Origin: Deltaproteobacteria bacterium
GTDB lineage: Bacteria > Desulfobacterota > Binatia > UBA9968
Reading direction: 5' to 3'
Assembly: GCA_005879605.1 (NCBI GenBank)
Contig: VBKE01000121.1
Span: 1 to 49,713, forward strand
Length of the DNA stretch: 49,713 nucleotides
Position numbers and translations under genes: made by a program. Positions 38,308 through 47,132 of the stretch are shown one piece after another (the first letter of the stretch is position 1; each line of letters opens with the position of its first letter). A model generated the notes under the pieces. It worked only from the letters and a program-made list of their open reading frames with translations. It ran no database searches and was not told the origin of the DNA.

Positions 38308-39675
38308 ATGACGACACTATCTGGTTGTGTCATTGCGGGGACCCACAGTGGCGTGGGAAAGACCACCGTGAGCCTCGGCATCATGGCGGCGCTGCAGCGC
38401 CGCGGATTGAAGGTGCAGCCTTTTAAGGTCGGGCCGGACTTCATTGATGCGGGCTTGCACTACAAGATCTGCGGCCTACCGTCCTATAACCTGGATGGCT
38501 GGATGCTATCGCAAGACTACAACAAGTCCTCTTTTCAGAGAAACTCCTGGAACAAAGACGTGGCGATCGTCGAAGGAGTGATGGGACTCTACGACGGACA
38601 CAGCGGGTCGAGCGAGAAGGGCAGCACGGCAGAGATGGCGAAGCTGCTGAAGCTGCCTGTTGTGTTGGTGGTAGATGCGGCCGCCATGGCCCGAAGCGCC
38701 GCGGCAATGATTTTAGGCTATCGCCGATTCGACTCCAAGCTCTCGCTTGTTGGAGTCATCTTCAATCGTGTGGCGGGCGAAGGTCACTTTCGATACCTTA
38801 GAGAAGCTTTGAAATCGCTGTCCGGACTGGAGTGCTTTGGCGGGTTGCCGTTCGAAAATACAGTGACTATTCCCGAACGCCACCTCGGGCTGACGGTCGC
38901 GGAGGAGAATGTCCTTGATGAACGACTCATCGGCCGGCTTGCGCGTTTGATCGAGAATCACGTCGATTTGGATCGTTTGCTTAGAAAGACCAGCATCAGA
39001 ATCGGCTTGCCGCCGACTCAAGTTAGAAAAGCAGGGCGCGAAGAAGTTCCCATTGCCGTGGCGCGCGATAAGGCTTTTTGTTTTTACTATCCGGACAATC
39101 TGGAATCGTTGAGAAGCGCGGGAGCGAAGCTGGAAGCCTTCAGTCCCATAGCCGACCGGAGGCTGCCTACAGGAACCAAGGGAATTTATCTCGGCGGCGG
39201 CTACCCGGAGCTTTATGCCAGCGAGCTTTCACGCAATCGGTCGATGCGAGTAGCTTTGAAAGATTTCATCGAAGCCGGAGGCGCCGTGTATGCCGAATGC
39301 GGCGGCCTGATGTATTTGACCGAGGCTCTGCTCGATGGGAACGATCGAGAATATCCCATGGTGGGAATTTATCCATTTAAAAGCCGGATGCTTCCAAGTC
39401 TAAGGAGGTTTGGTTATCGCGAGGTCGTATTCAAAAGAGCCGGCTTCCTCCCCGGCGGAAAAGCAAGAGGGCACGAGTTTCATTACTCCGAGCTGAAAAG
39501 AATTGCGGGCAACGGATCTGGTATTCAGCGCGCGTACGCCGCTCCGACCGGAAAGAAAACGCAAGCCTGCGAAGGTTACTTGTATAAGAATTGCCTTGCC
39601 AGCTACGCGCATCTCCATTTTGGTTCCAATCCTGATTTCGCCGCTCGCTTTGTCGAGGCATGCAAATGGACATGA
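38308..39675 (+). CDS. cbiA: cobyrinate a,c-diamide synthase CbiA
   Basis: A 455-residue glutamine-dependent amidotransferase acting on the a- and c-side chains of cobyrinate. The N-terminal P-loop GTHSGVGKTTVSLGIMAAL (from residue 11), FKVGPDFIDAGLHY and EGVMGLYDGHSG form the ATP/substrate domain. The C-terminal class I GATase domain has YLGGGYPELYASEL and the nucleophile Cys in YAECGGLMYL, with the late His in YAHLHFGSNP. It lies 47 bases after the BtuF-like gene. Upstream corrin-ring genes are absent in this window. CbiA may therefore complete imported incomplete corrinoids, or the ring genes lie elsewhere. Confidence 0.94.
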   Translation: MTTLSGCVIAGTHSGVGKTTVSLGIMAALQRRGLKVQPFKVGPDFIDAGLHYKICGLPSYNLDGWMLSQDYNKSSFQRNSWNKDVAIVEGVMGLYDGHSGSSEKGSTAEMAKLLKLPVVLVVDAAAMARSAAAMILGYRRFDSKLSLVGVIFNRVAGEGHFRYLREALKSLSGLECFGGLPFENTVTIPERHLGLTVAEENVLDERLIGRLARLIENHVDLDRLLRKTSIRIGLPPTQVRKAGREEVPIAVARDKAFCFYYPDNLESLRSAGAKLEAFSPIADRRLPTGTKGIYLGGGYPELYASELSRNRSMRVALKDFIEAGGAVYAECGGLMYLTEALLDGNDREYPMVGIYPFKSRMLPSLRRFGYREVVFKRAGFLPGGKARGHEFHYSELKRIAGNGSGIQRAYAAPTGKKTQACEGYLYKNCLASYAHLHFGSNPDFAARFVEACKWT

Positions 39676-40403
39676 GCAGAGTGTTTAAAGCAGCTCCATC
39701 TGAAGAAATCATGATCCGCAAAGAACGAGACGCTCTGATTCTCAGCTTCCCGCGGCCGGTCCTTACTCTAAGTTGGGCGGTTCTCAACGGTGGATTTTGC
39801 CGCGCAGACCACATCCTCAATCATCAAGTGCATATCGGCGATGCCGCCTTTATCGCAGACCCGGAATTATGGCTGCAAAAACAAGTGCAGCGCCGAAAGC
39901 TTCACGGCAGAACCGTGGCGCTGGTGACCGGCGTTGCAATGACTTCTCTCGTCCAGTTCTCATCGAGACACGGCGCGGCCGAAGTTACCTGTTTCGCGAC
40001 TGTCGGCTGCGCCAACGCCCTGTCGGCCGGCGATGCCGCTTCTTTTAACGGCGATGCGATAGCCTGTCCGCATACTATCAACATAATTCTCTTGGTCCGA
40101 CCCGGCTTGAGACAAGAGGCAATGGTGGAGGCAGTGCAAATCGCGACGGAAGGCCGCGTGCGCGCGCTCTATGAGAGCGGCGTTCTCAGCTCCCGATCGA
40201 CTCTTCGCGCGACGGGGACCGGCACCGATTGCATCGCGGTTGTCTCGTTAGGTGAACCCGAGAGCCGCTATTGCGGCAAACATACCAAGCTTGGCGAGCT
40301 GCTCGGGTTGGCGTCGTACACGTCGGTGAAGAAGGGCGTGGCGGCATCGAGGCACAGGCCTATGAACAGCGACCGGGAAGATTTGGCCCGAAGTCGCTCT
40401 TAG
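39660..40403 (+). CDS. cbiZ: adenosylcobinamide amidohydrolase CbiZ
   Basis: A protein of about 247 residues that cleaves adenosylcobinamide to adenosylcobyric acid, allowing imported cobinamides or pseudocobalamin to be remodelled. Diagnostic stretches are LSWAVLNGGFCRADHILNHQV, TVGCANALSAGDAASF, ATGTGTDCIAVVS and RYCGKHTKLGELLG. Three in-frame ATGs (39660, 39666, 39672) all overlap the cbiA end. The adjacent CbiP and CbiB regenerate a correct nucleotide-loop precursor from its product. The variable C-terminal tail is basic. Confidence 0.92.
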   Translation: MQMDMSRVFKAAPSEEIMIRKERDALILSFPRPVLTLSWAVLNGGFCRADHILNHQVHIGDAAFIADPELWLQKQVQRRKLHGRTVALVTGVAMTSLVQFSSRHGAAEVTCFATVGCANALSAGDAASFNGDAIACPHTINIILLVRPGLRQEAMVEAVQIATEGRVRALYESGVLSSRSTLRATGTGTDCIAVVSLGEPESRYCGKHTKLGELLGLASYTSVKKGVAASRHRPMNSDREDLARSRS

Positions 40404-40410
40404 GTGAAGA

Positions 40411-41931
40411 ATGCGAGCAAGAGCGATTGCGATCCTCGGGACCGCGTCCGATGTCGGCAAAAGCGTGATCGCAGCGGGTTTGTGCCGCATTTTTCGTCGC
40501 TCCGGTCTTCGGATCGCTCCGTTCAAGGCGCAAAATATGTCGCTTAATTCTTACGTCACTCCTGACGGCGGCGAAATCGGTTGGGCCCAGGCGGCGCAAG
40601 CGCATGCCTGCCGCATAGAGCCGACAGTTGATATGAATCCGATTCTGTTGAAGCCGACATCGAAGCTGGGTTCTCAGGTGGTCATTCAAGGCAAAGTCTA
40701 TGGCAATATGAGGATCGGCGACTACTACGCCTTGAAAAAGCAGATCTGGGAAAAGATCAAAGAAAGCTATCGGCGGCTCGCGCGCGATTTTGATTTCATC
40801 GTGATCGAAGGCGCCGGCGGCGCGGCGGAAATTAATTTGCGCGATCGCGATCTGGTCAACTTTCGCATGGCGCAGTTTGCCGGTGCCGATGTGCTTCTAG
40901 TGGCGGACATCGAGCGCGGCGGCGTCTTCGGCTCGTTAATGGGGACGCTGGCGCTCATAAGACCAAGCGAGCGAAAACGCGTGAAAGGCTTGATCATCAA
41001 CAAGTTCCGCGGCGATAAGCAAATCTTCGACGGCGGCATCGATTTTCTGGAGCGCCGGACGGGGATTCCGGTGCTGGGAGTGATTCCGTACTATGAAGCA
41101 ATGGCGATTCCCGAAGAGGACTCGGTGGCGCTGGAGCGCAAGAGCAAAGAAGCAAAACCATTCACAAGCGAGACGATCAACATCGCCGTGCTTCGTCTCC
41201 CGCACCTGGCGAATTACACCGACTTCGCCGCTCTCGAGCGGGAACAGACGGTTGCGCTCCGCTACCTGAACGCGAAGGAAGACCTTTCCGGCGCGGATGT
41301 GGTTATCTTACCGGGGACAAAAAGTACGCTCAATGATCTGGCGTGGCTTCGGAGTAAAGGATGGGCAGACGCCATTTCATCGCATGCGCGCCGCGGCGGC
41401 CGGGTGATCGGCATCTGCGGCGGGTATCAAATGCTCGGTGAAGAGGTCAGAGATCTCCATGGCATCGATGGCAATAAACGACGCGGGAAGGGACTCGGCC
41501 TTTTACCGCTGGTAACGGGAATGGTCGAGCCGAAAATCACCCAGCGCGTGATCGCGCGATCTTTGATGAACCGTTGTGCGGGGTCGGTGCCAGCATACGA
41601 GATCCATATGGGCCGTACGGCAGCTCGCGAAACGATTTTGCCGGCATTCAAAATCATCCAACGAGCCGGTGTGAACGTCAGCGACAGTGACGGAGCCGTA
41701 GCTCAAGCCGGGCGTGTATGGGGAACCTATCTCCACGGCATTTTTGCCGATCCCGGCTTTCGCGCGAGCTGGCTGGACAACCTTCTGAGCTTGAAAGGCC
41801 TGCGGAGAAAAAACCTCCGGCGTCAGTCGAAGGACCCCTACGACACGTGGGCCGCTCACCTGCGGCGGCATCTCGACATGAAACGGATTTTTACTTTGAT
41901 CGAACCTGACACGCTGAGACATTTCTCATGA
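40411..41931 (+). CDS. cbiP: cobyric acid synthase CbiP (CobQ)
   Basis: A 506-residue glutamine-dependent amidotransferase that amidates the b, d, e and g side chains of adenosylcobyrinate diamide. The P-loop GTASDVGKSVIAAGLCRIF starts at residue 10. FKAQNMSLNSYVT, MNPILLKPTSKLGSQVV and EGAGGAAEINLRDRD are family signatures. The GATase domain has ILPGTKSTLNDLAWLR, the Cys of ICGGYQMLG and the His of YLHGIFADPGFR. AGGTGA precedes ATG 40411. Its stop overlaps the cbiB start as ATGA. Confidence 0.96.
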   Translation: MRARAIAILGTASDVGKSVIAAGLCRIFRRSGLRIAPFKAQNMSLNSYVTPDGGEIGWAQAAQAHACRIEPTVDMNPILLKPTSKLGSQVVIQGKVYGNMRIGDYYALKKQIWEKIKESYRRLARDFDFIVIEGAGGAAEINLRDRDLVNFRMAQFAGADVLLVADIERGGVFGSLMGTLALIRPSERKRVKGLIINKFRGDKQIFDGGIDFLERRTGIPVLGVIPYYEAMAIPEEDSVALERKSKEAKPFTSETINIAVLRLPHLANYTDFAALEREQTVALRYLNAKEDLSGADVVILPGTKSTLNDLAWLRSKGWADAISSHARRGGRVIGICGGYQMLGEEVRDLHGIDGNKRRGKGLGLLPLVTGMVEPKITQRVIARSLMNRCAGSVPAYEIHMGRTAARETILPAFKIIQRAGVNVSDSDGAVAQAGRVWGTYLHGIFADPGFRASWLDNLLSLKGLRRKNLRRQSKDPYDTWAAHLRRHLDMKRIFTLIEPDTLRHFS

Positions 41932-42896
41932 ACTATGCACCGGTACTCGACTCGTTTGCAGCTCTCGCGGTGAGCGGTTTTCTCTTGGATCTCGCCATCG
42001 GCGATCCGCGCTGGTTCCCCCATCCCGTGGTCATGATGGGAAAAGCGATTTCCTGGGGCGAAAAGCTTCTCTGGAGTGGCGAACCGCGACGAGATTTCCT
42101 CGCTGGAATGGCGTTGACACTCGCCGTCGTTGGACCTTCTGCAGCTATCGCGTGGGCGGCGGTTTTATTGGTTTCGCTCTTGCCCTCGGCTGTTGCCTTC
42201 ATGGCCGTCACCTTTCTCGCCTCTACGGCCATTGCCACGCGCGGGCTATTAGTCGCAGCGGCTCGCATAGAGGAACCGCTGCGTGCCGGAGACATCGTAC
42301 AGGCGCGGCAGCGGCTTTCGCACATCGTCGGGCGTGAGACCCACAATTTAAATCAGGACAAAGTTCTGCGTGCCGGCCTGGAATCACTCGCCGAAAGCAC
42401 CTGCGACGGCATCGTGGCGCCGCTCTTCTATCTCTTCCTGGGCGGCATTCCGCTGGCCATGGCCTACAAAGCGGCCAGCACCTTGGACTCTATGATCGGT
42501 TACCGCACCGAACGTTACTTCTATTTCGGGAAATTCGCCGCCCGTTTGGATGATGTCTTCAACTTTCTCCCGGCGCGCTTGACCGCGCTCGTCATGATTG
42601 TGGCGGCTTCCCTGCTGAAGCTCAGAGCCCGTCTCGCCGCCAAAGTTATGTGGCGCGATCACGCCAATCATTTAAGTCCCAATGCCGGCTATCCCGAGGC
42701 CGCATTGGCGGGCGCCTTCGGCATTAGGCTCGGCGGTCCGAGCACATACTTCGGCAAGCAAGTCGCGAAGCCCTATATCGGCGAGGAAGTCACACCGGTC
42801 AAAATTGAAATGTTGAAGGAGGCGCGATCTTTATGTCTGGTCACGGCCATTCTCTCGCTCGTGATTTTCGTGCTGATGTCGGCAGCCCGTTCGTAG
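41928..42896 (+). CDS. cbiB: adenosylcobinamide-phosphate synthase CbiB
   Basis: A 322-residue integral membrane protein joining aminopropanol phosphate to adenosylcobyric acid. It shows DLAIGDPRWFPHPVVMMGKAI near the N-terminus, IVGRETHNLNQDKVLRAGLE, ESTCDGIVAPLFYLFLGG, YKAASTLDSMIGYRTERY and the conserved HRDHANHLSPNAGYPEAALAG-like segment (here WRDHANHLSPNAGYPEAA). It overlaps cbiP by four bases and the following decarboxylase gene by 64 bases. With CbiZ it completes the salvage cycle. Confidence 0.95.
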   Translation: MNYAPVLDSFAALAVSGFLLDLAIGDPRWFPHPVVMMGKAISWGEKLLWSGEPRRDFLAGMALTLAVVGPSAAIAWAAVLLVSLLPSAVAFMAVTFLASTAIATRGLLVAAARIEEPLRAGDIVQARQRLSHIVGRETHNLNQDKVLRAGLESLAESTCDGIVAPLFYLFLGGIPLAMAYKAASTLDSMIGYRTERYFYFGKFAARLDDVFNFLPARLTALVMIVAASLLKLRARLAAKVMWRDHANHLSPNAGYPEAALAGAFGIRLGGPSTYFGKQVAKPYIGEEVTPVKIEMLKEARSLCLVTAILSLVIFVLMSAARS

Positions 42897-43932
42897 AAAC
42901 GCCGGTCGACAGAGAACACGGTGGGAACATCTATGCCTGGGCGCGCACCACGGGCATCGATGGCAATGAGATTATCGACTTCAGCGCCAGCATCAATGCT
43001 ATAGGGCCGCCGGCATCGGCTCGGCAGGCCTTTTTGAAAAGCTACAGGGAAATCTCCCGCTATCCCGATCCCCATGGAACGGAGCTAAAGCAGGCTTTGG
43101 CAAAGTGGCATACGGTGGAACCCGACGAGGTGCTTCTCGGCAACGGCTCCACCCAGCTTATCTATCTTATCTGCACAACTCTGCGGCTTGAAAAGGCGCT
43201 CATTGTCGGGCCGGCATTCTCCGAATATGCCAACGCCCTGCGACTTGCGGGAACGAAAATTTGCTTCTTCTCTTTGCCCGCGGAAAGCGATTTCAAGTTT
43301 TCCACCGAAAGATTTATGGCGACCTGGGAGAAAGATCACGACATCGTGTTCCTGACCACGCCCAATAGCGTAACCGGACAGCTGATTCCAAGAACGGAAC
43401 TGGAGAAAATTGCCCACATCGCCTTCCTAAGAAAGACCTTTGTCGTGATTGACGAAGCCTTTATCCCTACCTTGTCGTTCTGCGCTCCTTGACGAAATAT
43501 TATTCTCTACCCGGACTGCGTCTCGGTTATCTGCTGGCTCAAGCTCCACGGATCAAACAGTTCGAAGCTCATCACGAGCCCTGGTCCGTCAACGGCCCCG
43601 CTCAGAGGGTCGCATTGGCTTGTTTGACAGATGCCAGTCATATTGCGAAAACGGATCGCTGGCTGCAGCGCGAAAGAAGTTTTTTAGCGCGGGGTTTGGC
43701 CGCTTTGCCTGGACTTCGTGTTTATCCCTCAAGCACAAACTTCCTGCTCGTCAAAATTGACAACGATCACGCGGACGCTTTGCAGCTGCGCTCTTTTCTC
43801 CTGAGGAAAAAGCTGCTGATCCGGCCCTGCAATTCATTTTTGGGTATCGGAACTGCGCACTTTCGCGTCGCCGTACGGCGGAGAACGGACAATCGGCTGC
43901 TCCTCGAAGCGCTGAAAGAATGGACCGCATAG
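42833..43932 (+). pseudogene. cobD: threonine-phosphate decarboxylase CobD, broken by an internal deletion
   Basis: A PLP enzyme making aminopropanol phosphate for CbiB. The first frame (42833-43492) has HGGNIYAWAR, IDFSASINAIGPP, YPDPHGTELKQALA, LLGNGSTQLIYLI and LTTPNSVTGQL and ends at FVVIDEAFI plus an out-of-frame tail. The enzyme resumes in another frame with LVVLRSLTKYYSLPGLRLGY, which includes the PLP Lys, and runs to 43932. Between DEAFI and LVVLRS relatives have about 16-20 residues. Here only about five bases remain near 43466-43471. A frame-breaking deletion of roughly 50 bases best explains this. Frameshifting cannot restore the missing residues. The start ATG 42833 lies inside cbiB. 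Confidence 0.87.
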
Positions 43933-43938
43933 GCACCT

Positions 43939-44475
43939 ATGTCCAAGCAAATCATTCTGATCACCGGCGGCGCGCGGTCTGGAAAAAGCAAGTATGCAGA
44001 AGATCGCGTATTAGAAATGGGCCGGCGGCGACTTTACTTAGCGACTGCCGAGGCCAAAGATGAAGAAATGGTCCAGCGGATCGCGGCGCACAAAAAACGC
44101 CGCGGCGACTCATGGACCACCATCGAGGAGCCGGTGGAATTGGCCGAAGCGCTGCTCGCGCATCGCGGCAAAGCAGACGGCGCGGTGGTGGATTGTCTGA
44201 CTCTTTGGATCAGCAATCTTCTGCTCGGGCGCGACGAGAGTTATGCAGCAGAAAAAGTCCAAGAACTGATTGAGCGGCTAGCCGAATTGGATTTCCATGT
44301 CGTTTTTGTCACCAACGAAGTCGGCTCGGGCATCGTTCCGGATAACCCGCTGGCCCGGCAGTTTCGTGATCTTTGTGGCCGCATGAATCAGCGGGTCGCG
44401 CAAGTTGCGGATGAAGTCGTTCTCATGGTCGCCGGGCTACCCTTGATCATTAAGAAAGATAGCGCATGCTTTTAG
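43939..44475 (+). CDS. cobU: adenosylcobinamide kinase / guanylyltransferase CobU
   Basis: A bifunctional 178-residue enzyme that phosphorylates adenosylcobinamide and then activates it as the GDP derivative. The P-loop ITGGARSGKSKYAED is at residues 8-22. RRRLYLATAEAKDEEM follows, then RIAAHKKRRGDSWTTIEEP with the guanylylated His, DCLTLWISNLLLG and FVTNEVGSGIVPDNPLARQF. The whole family pattern is present and intact. It starts seven bases after the cobD frame ends and overlaps cobT by ten bases. Confidence 0.95.
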   Translation: MSKQIILITGGARSGKSKYAEDRVLEMGRRRLYLATAEAKDEEMVQRIAAHKKRRGDSWTTIEEPVELAEALLAHRGKADGAVVDCLTLWISNLLLGRDESYAAEKVQELIERLAELDFHVVFVTNEVGSGIVPDNPLARQFRDLCGRMNQRVAQVADEVVLMVAGLPLIIKKDSACF

Positions 44476-45496
44476 AGGAGACTCTGCAAAAAATTCGCCC
44501 TCTGGATCGTTTGATAGAGCCTGAAGCGCAGAGGAGACTCGATTCACTAACGAAGCCGCAGGGAAGCCTCGGGAGATTAGAAGAGCTCGCGCGCCGCATC
44601 TCCCGTATCCAAGGTCAAGTGCCACCCCGCCTGGGGCAAAAGCTCCTGTTTGTCTTTGCCGCCGATCATGGGATCCCAAAACGGTGACGGCGCAGATGAC
44701 CTACAACTTCCTCCGCGGCGGCGCCGCCATCACTGTCTTGGCACGCCATTGCGGTGTGGACATCGAAGTAGTGGACATCGGCGTCGACTATGAATTTCCG
44801 TCTCCGCGAGGTCTGCGCGACTGCAAAGTTCGCCCCGGGACAAATAATTTCACTCGCGGGCCCGCCATGAGGCGGGAGGAGACCGTGCAATCGATCGAGA
44901 CGGGAATTCGCCTGGTAGAGGAAGTAGCTTCCGAAAATCTCTTTCTTCTCGGTGCCGGAGATATGGGGATCGGCAACACCAGCAGCGCGGCGGCGGTGCT
45001 GTGCGCCTTGACCGGCGCCCTGCCACGCGACGTAGTTGGGAGAGGTACGGGAATCGACGACGCAACGTGGGGAAGAAAAGTCGCGTCGATCGAAAAGGGT
45101 CTCGACATAAATCGGCCCGACCCGAAGGACCCTCTCGATGTTATCGCCAAGGTGGGCGGTTTGGAGATTGGCGCGATGATCGGCGTCATTCTCGGCGCCG
45201 CGGTGTTGCGAATTCCTATGGTCCTGGATGGTTTTATCTCCGGAGCTGCAGCGATTTTGGCGCGCCGCCTTTGTCCCTCCGTCACAGACGTGCTGTTCGC
45301 TTCGCACCTTTCCGCGGAAAAAAGTCACGTGCTGATGCTTGAAGATCTCAAGCTGGCCCCACTCTTAGACCTAGAGATGCGCCTGGGTGAAGGAACCGGC
45401 GCTTGTCTGGCCATGGGTTTGATCGAAGCTGCAGTCAGAATTCTCCGCGAGATGGCGACGTTCGAATCAGCCGGTGTAAAGCAAAGAATTTTGTGA
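44466..45496 (+). pseudogene. cobT: NaMN:dimethylbenzimidazole phosphoribosyltransferase CobT, broken by a short deletion
   Basis: CobT makes alpha-ribazole phosphate for the lower ligand. The first frame carries LDSLTKPQGSLGRLEELARR and LLFVFAADHG, then leaves the frame and stops at 44687. The second frame resumes with (P)KTVTAQMTYNFLRGGAAITV and runs intact to 45496. It includes VRPGTNNFTRGPAM, GDMGIGNTSSAAAVLCAL, GRGTGIDD and the catalytic Glu region LRLGEGTGACLAM. Family members have about nine residues (VxxEGVSAY) between AADHG and PKTVTAQM. Only two bases remain near 44671, consistent with a 25-base deletion. Everything else is well conserved, so the lesion is recent or an assembly error. 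Confidence 0.88.
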
Positions 45497-46224
45497 AGTC
45501 CTTCCTCGCCGCGTTGCAGTTTTTGACTCTTTTCCCCTGGCCCAAAGGCATGAACTACTCGGCCGAGGAATTGGGGCGAGCCGCGATTTTTTTCCCTTTG
45601 ATCGGTTTTATCCTCGGGCTGATCTTGGGCCTCGTGAACTCGGTGCTGCAACCGTTTGCAACCGCCGGCCTGCTGAGTGTGACGCTGGTGACTATCTTGG
45701 CCTTGCTGACGCGCGGTTTTCATCTCGACGGCCTTGGCGATACTTTCGACGGACTGGGCGCGGGCGGAGACCGCGAGCGCATGCTCACGGTCATGGATGA
45801 CAGTCACACCGGAGTGTTCGGTCTCATCGCGGTTGTCTTGGTGATCTTCTTCAAGGTCAACGCGCTCGAAAGCATGGGGGATGACCGCTGGCGGGCGCTG
45901 GTCAGTGCCCCTGTACTGAGCCGATGGGCGATGGTGCTGCTGGCTCACCGGTCCCGGGCGGCCAAGGAAGGATTGGGCTCAATGTGGATCGGCCACATGG
46001 AGCCGAAACATTTTCTCTTCGCTAGCTTGCTCGCTTTGGTTCTAGTCGCCGCCATCCAGCAGGCTTTCGGCGTACTTATGATGATTTGGGTCGCAATTCT
46101 TACAATGGCATGGAAGCGCTACTTTCACCGCCGGTTGGGCGGCGTGACCGGCGATACGTTCGGCGCGGTGGGAGAATTGAGCGAGGCCTCAGTCCTTTTT
46201 CTTTTCGCACTGGCACCCAGATGA
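45493..46224 (+). CDS. cobS: adenosylcobinamide-GDP ribazoletransferase (cobalamin synthase) CobS
   Basis: A 243-residue membrane enzyme joining adenosylcobinamide-GDP and alpha-ribazole. FLAALQFLTLFPWP, LGRAAIFFPLIGFILGLILGL, the intact metal motif GFHLDGLGDTFDGLGAGGDRE-type loop, and MDDSHTGVFGLIAVVL are present. GTG 45493 overlaps the cobT stop (GTGA). The open frame upstream of it belongs to cobT sequence. This is the functional counterpart of the motif-poor paralogue at 33137. Its stop overlaps btuF (ATGA). Confidence 0.93.
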   Translation: MKSFLAALQFLTLFPWPKGMNYSAEELGRAAIFFPLIGFILGLILGLVNSVLQPFATAGLLSVTLVTILALLTRGFHLDGLGDTFDGLGAGGDRERMLTVMDDSHTGVFGLIAVVLVIFFKVNALESMGDDRWRALVSAPVLSRWAMVLLAHRSRAAKEGLGSMWIGHMEPKHFLFASLLALVLVAAIQQAFGVLMMIWVAILTMAWKRYFHRRLGGVTGDTFGAVGELSEASVLFLFALAPR

Positions 46225-47132
46225 ATTGGTTCAAGCACAATCTCACCGCACTGTTCGTTGTGAATCTCTTCTTTGTCTGCTTCGGTATCGAAGCCCACGC
46301 CGGCGAAGCGAAAATTCCCAAAAGCGTGGTCTCGCTTGCGCCGAGCGTAACCGAGACTCTGTTTGCACTTGGATTGGGCGACCGCCTGGTCGGCGTTACG
46401 AACTATTGTGATTATCCGCCGGAGGCGTTGAAGGTCCCAAAAATCGGCGACTTCATCAGCCCCAACATCGAGGCGATCATGGCCAAAAGACCGGACCTCG
46501 TGATCGGCGTCTCCGGGGCGACCGATTTGCAGAAGACAAAAGAACTGGAACGCTTGGGCCTCAAGGTTGTCTTGGTCTCGGCAGCCAATCTGAACGAGAT
46601 TACGAATTCGATGAAATCCATCGCCGGTCTGTTGGGAAATGAAGCCGCAGGGAAAAGGCTGGTCATGAAAATCAACGCGCAGGTCTCGGAAGTGAAAAAG
46701 CGTGTCGAGCCGGCGCCCAGACGCCCGGTGCTTTTGCTGGTCGGCGTTCGCCCTTTGATTGCCGTGGGCGGAAAAAATTTTATTGACGAGCTGATCACCC
46801 TCGCCGGCGGCACAAATATCGCCGGCAACGCCGGCCAGCCATGGCTCAATTTGCCGGACGAATATGTTGTGGCGAAGGCCCCCCAAGTCATCATTGAGGC
46901 CGGCATGGGCTCGGAGCGAGAGGCATCCTCTAAACGTTGGGAAGATCTCAAGTCGATTCCCGCCGTGAGACAGGGACGCATTTATTCCTATCCCTCTGAC
47001 AAGATCTTGCGCCCGGGGCCGCGCTTCGGCGAGGCTCTAGAAGAGCTCGCCCGCCTCATTCATCCGGAATGCTTCAATTTCGCAAATAACCAACGCAATG
47101 GAGAGAGTCGATGTGAAAGTCCTAGACCGTAG
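46221..47132 (+). CDS. btuF: periplasmic cobalamin-binding protein BtuF
   Basis: A 303-residue ABC-transporter binding protein. A signal peptide (HNLTALFVVNLFFVCFGIEAHA) is followed by KSVVSLAPSVTETLFALGLGDRLVGVTNYCDYPPEAL, written here as the family's typical opening at mature residues 10-45. IEAIMAKRPDLVIGV and DLKSIPAVRQGRIYSYPSDK come later. ATG 46221 overlaps the cobS stop and gives a good signal peptide. The frame open back to 46086 is antisense-like and ignored. It is co-transcribed with btuC, which starts inside its last 35 bases. Confidence 0.92.
   Translation: MNWFKHNLTALFVVNLFFVCFGIEAHAGEAKIPKSVVSLAPSVTETLFALGLGDRLVGVTNYCDYPPEALKVPKIGDFISPNIEAIMAKRPDLVIGVSGATDLQKTKELERLGLKVVLVSAANLNEITNSMKSIAGLLGNEAAGKRLVMKINAQVSEVKKRVEPAPRRPVLLLVGVRPLIAVGGKNFIDELITLAGGTNIAGNAGQPWLNLPDEYVVAKAPQVIIEAGMGSEREASSKRWEDLKSIPAVRQGRIYSYPSDKILRPGPRFGEALEELARLIHPECFNFANNQRNGESRCESPRP

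Noticed and set aside
43440..43500. Programmed ribosomal frameshift in cobD, and likewise in cobT near 44670
   Set aside because: No slippery heptamer is present, and residues conserved in the families are absent, so frameshifting could not restore a normal protein.
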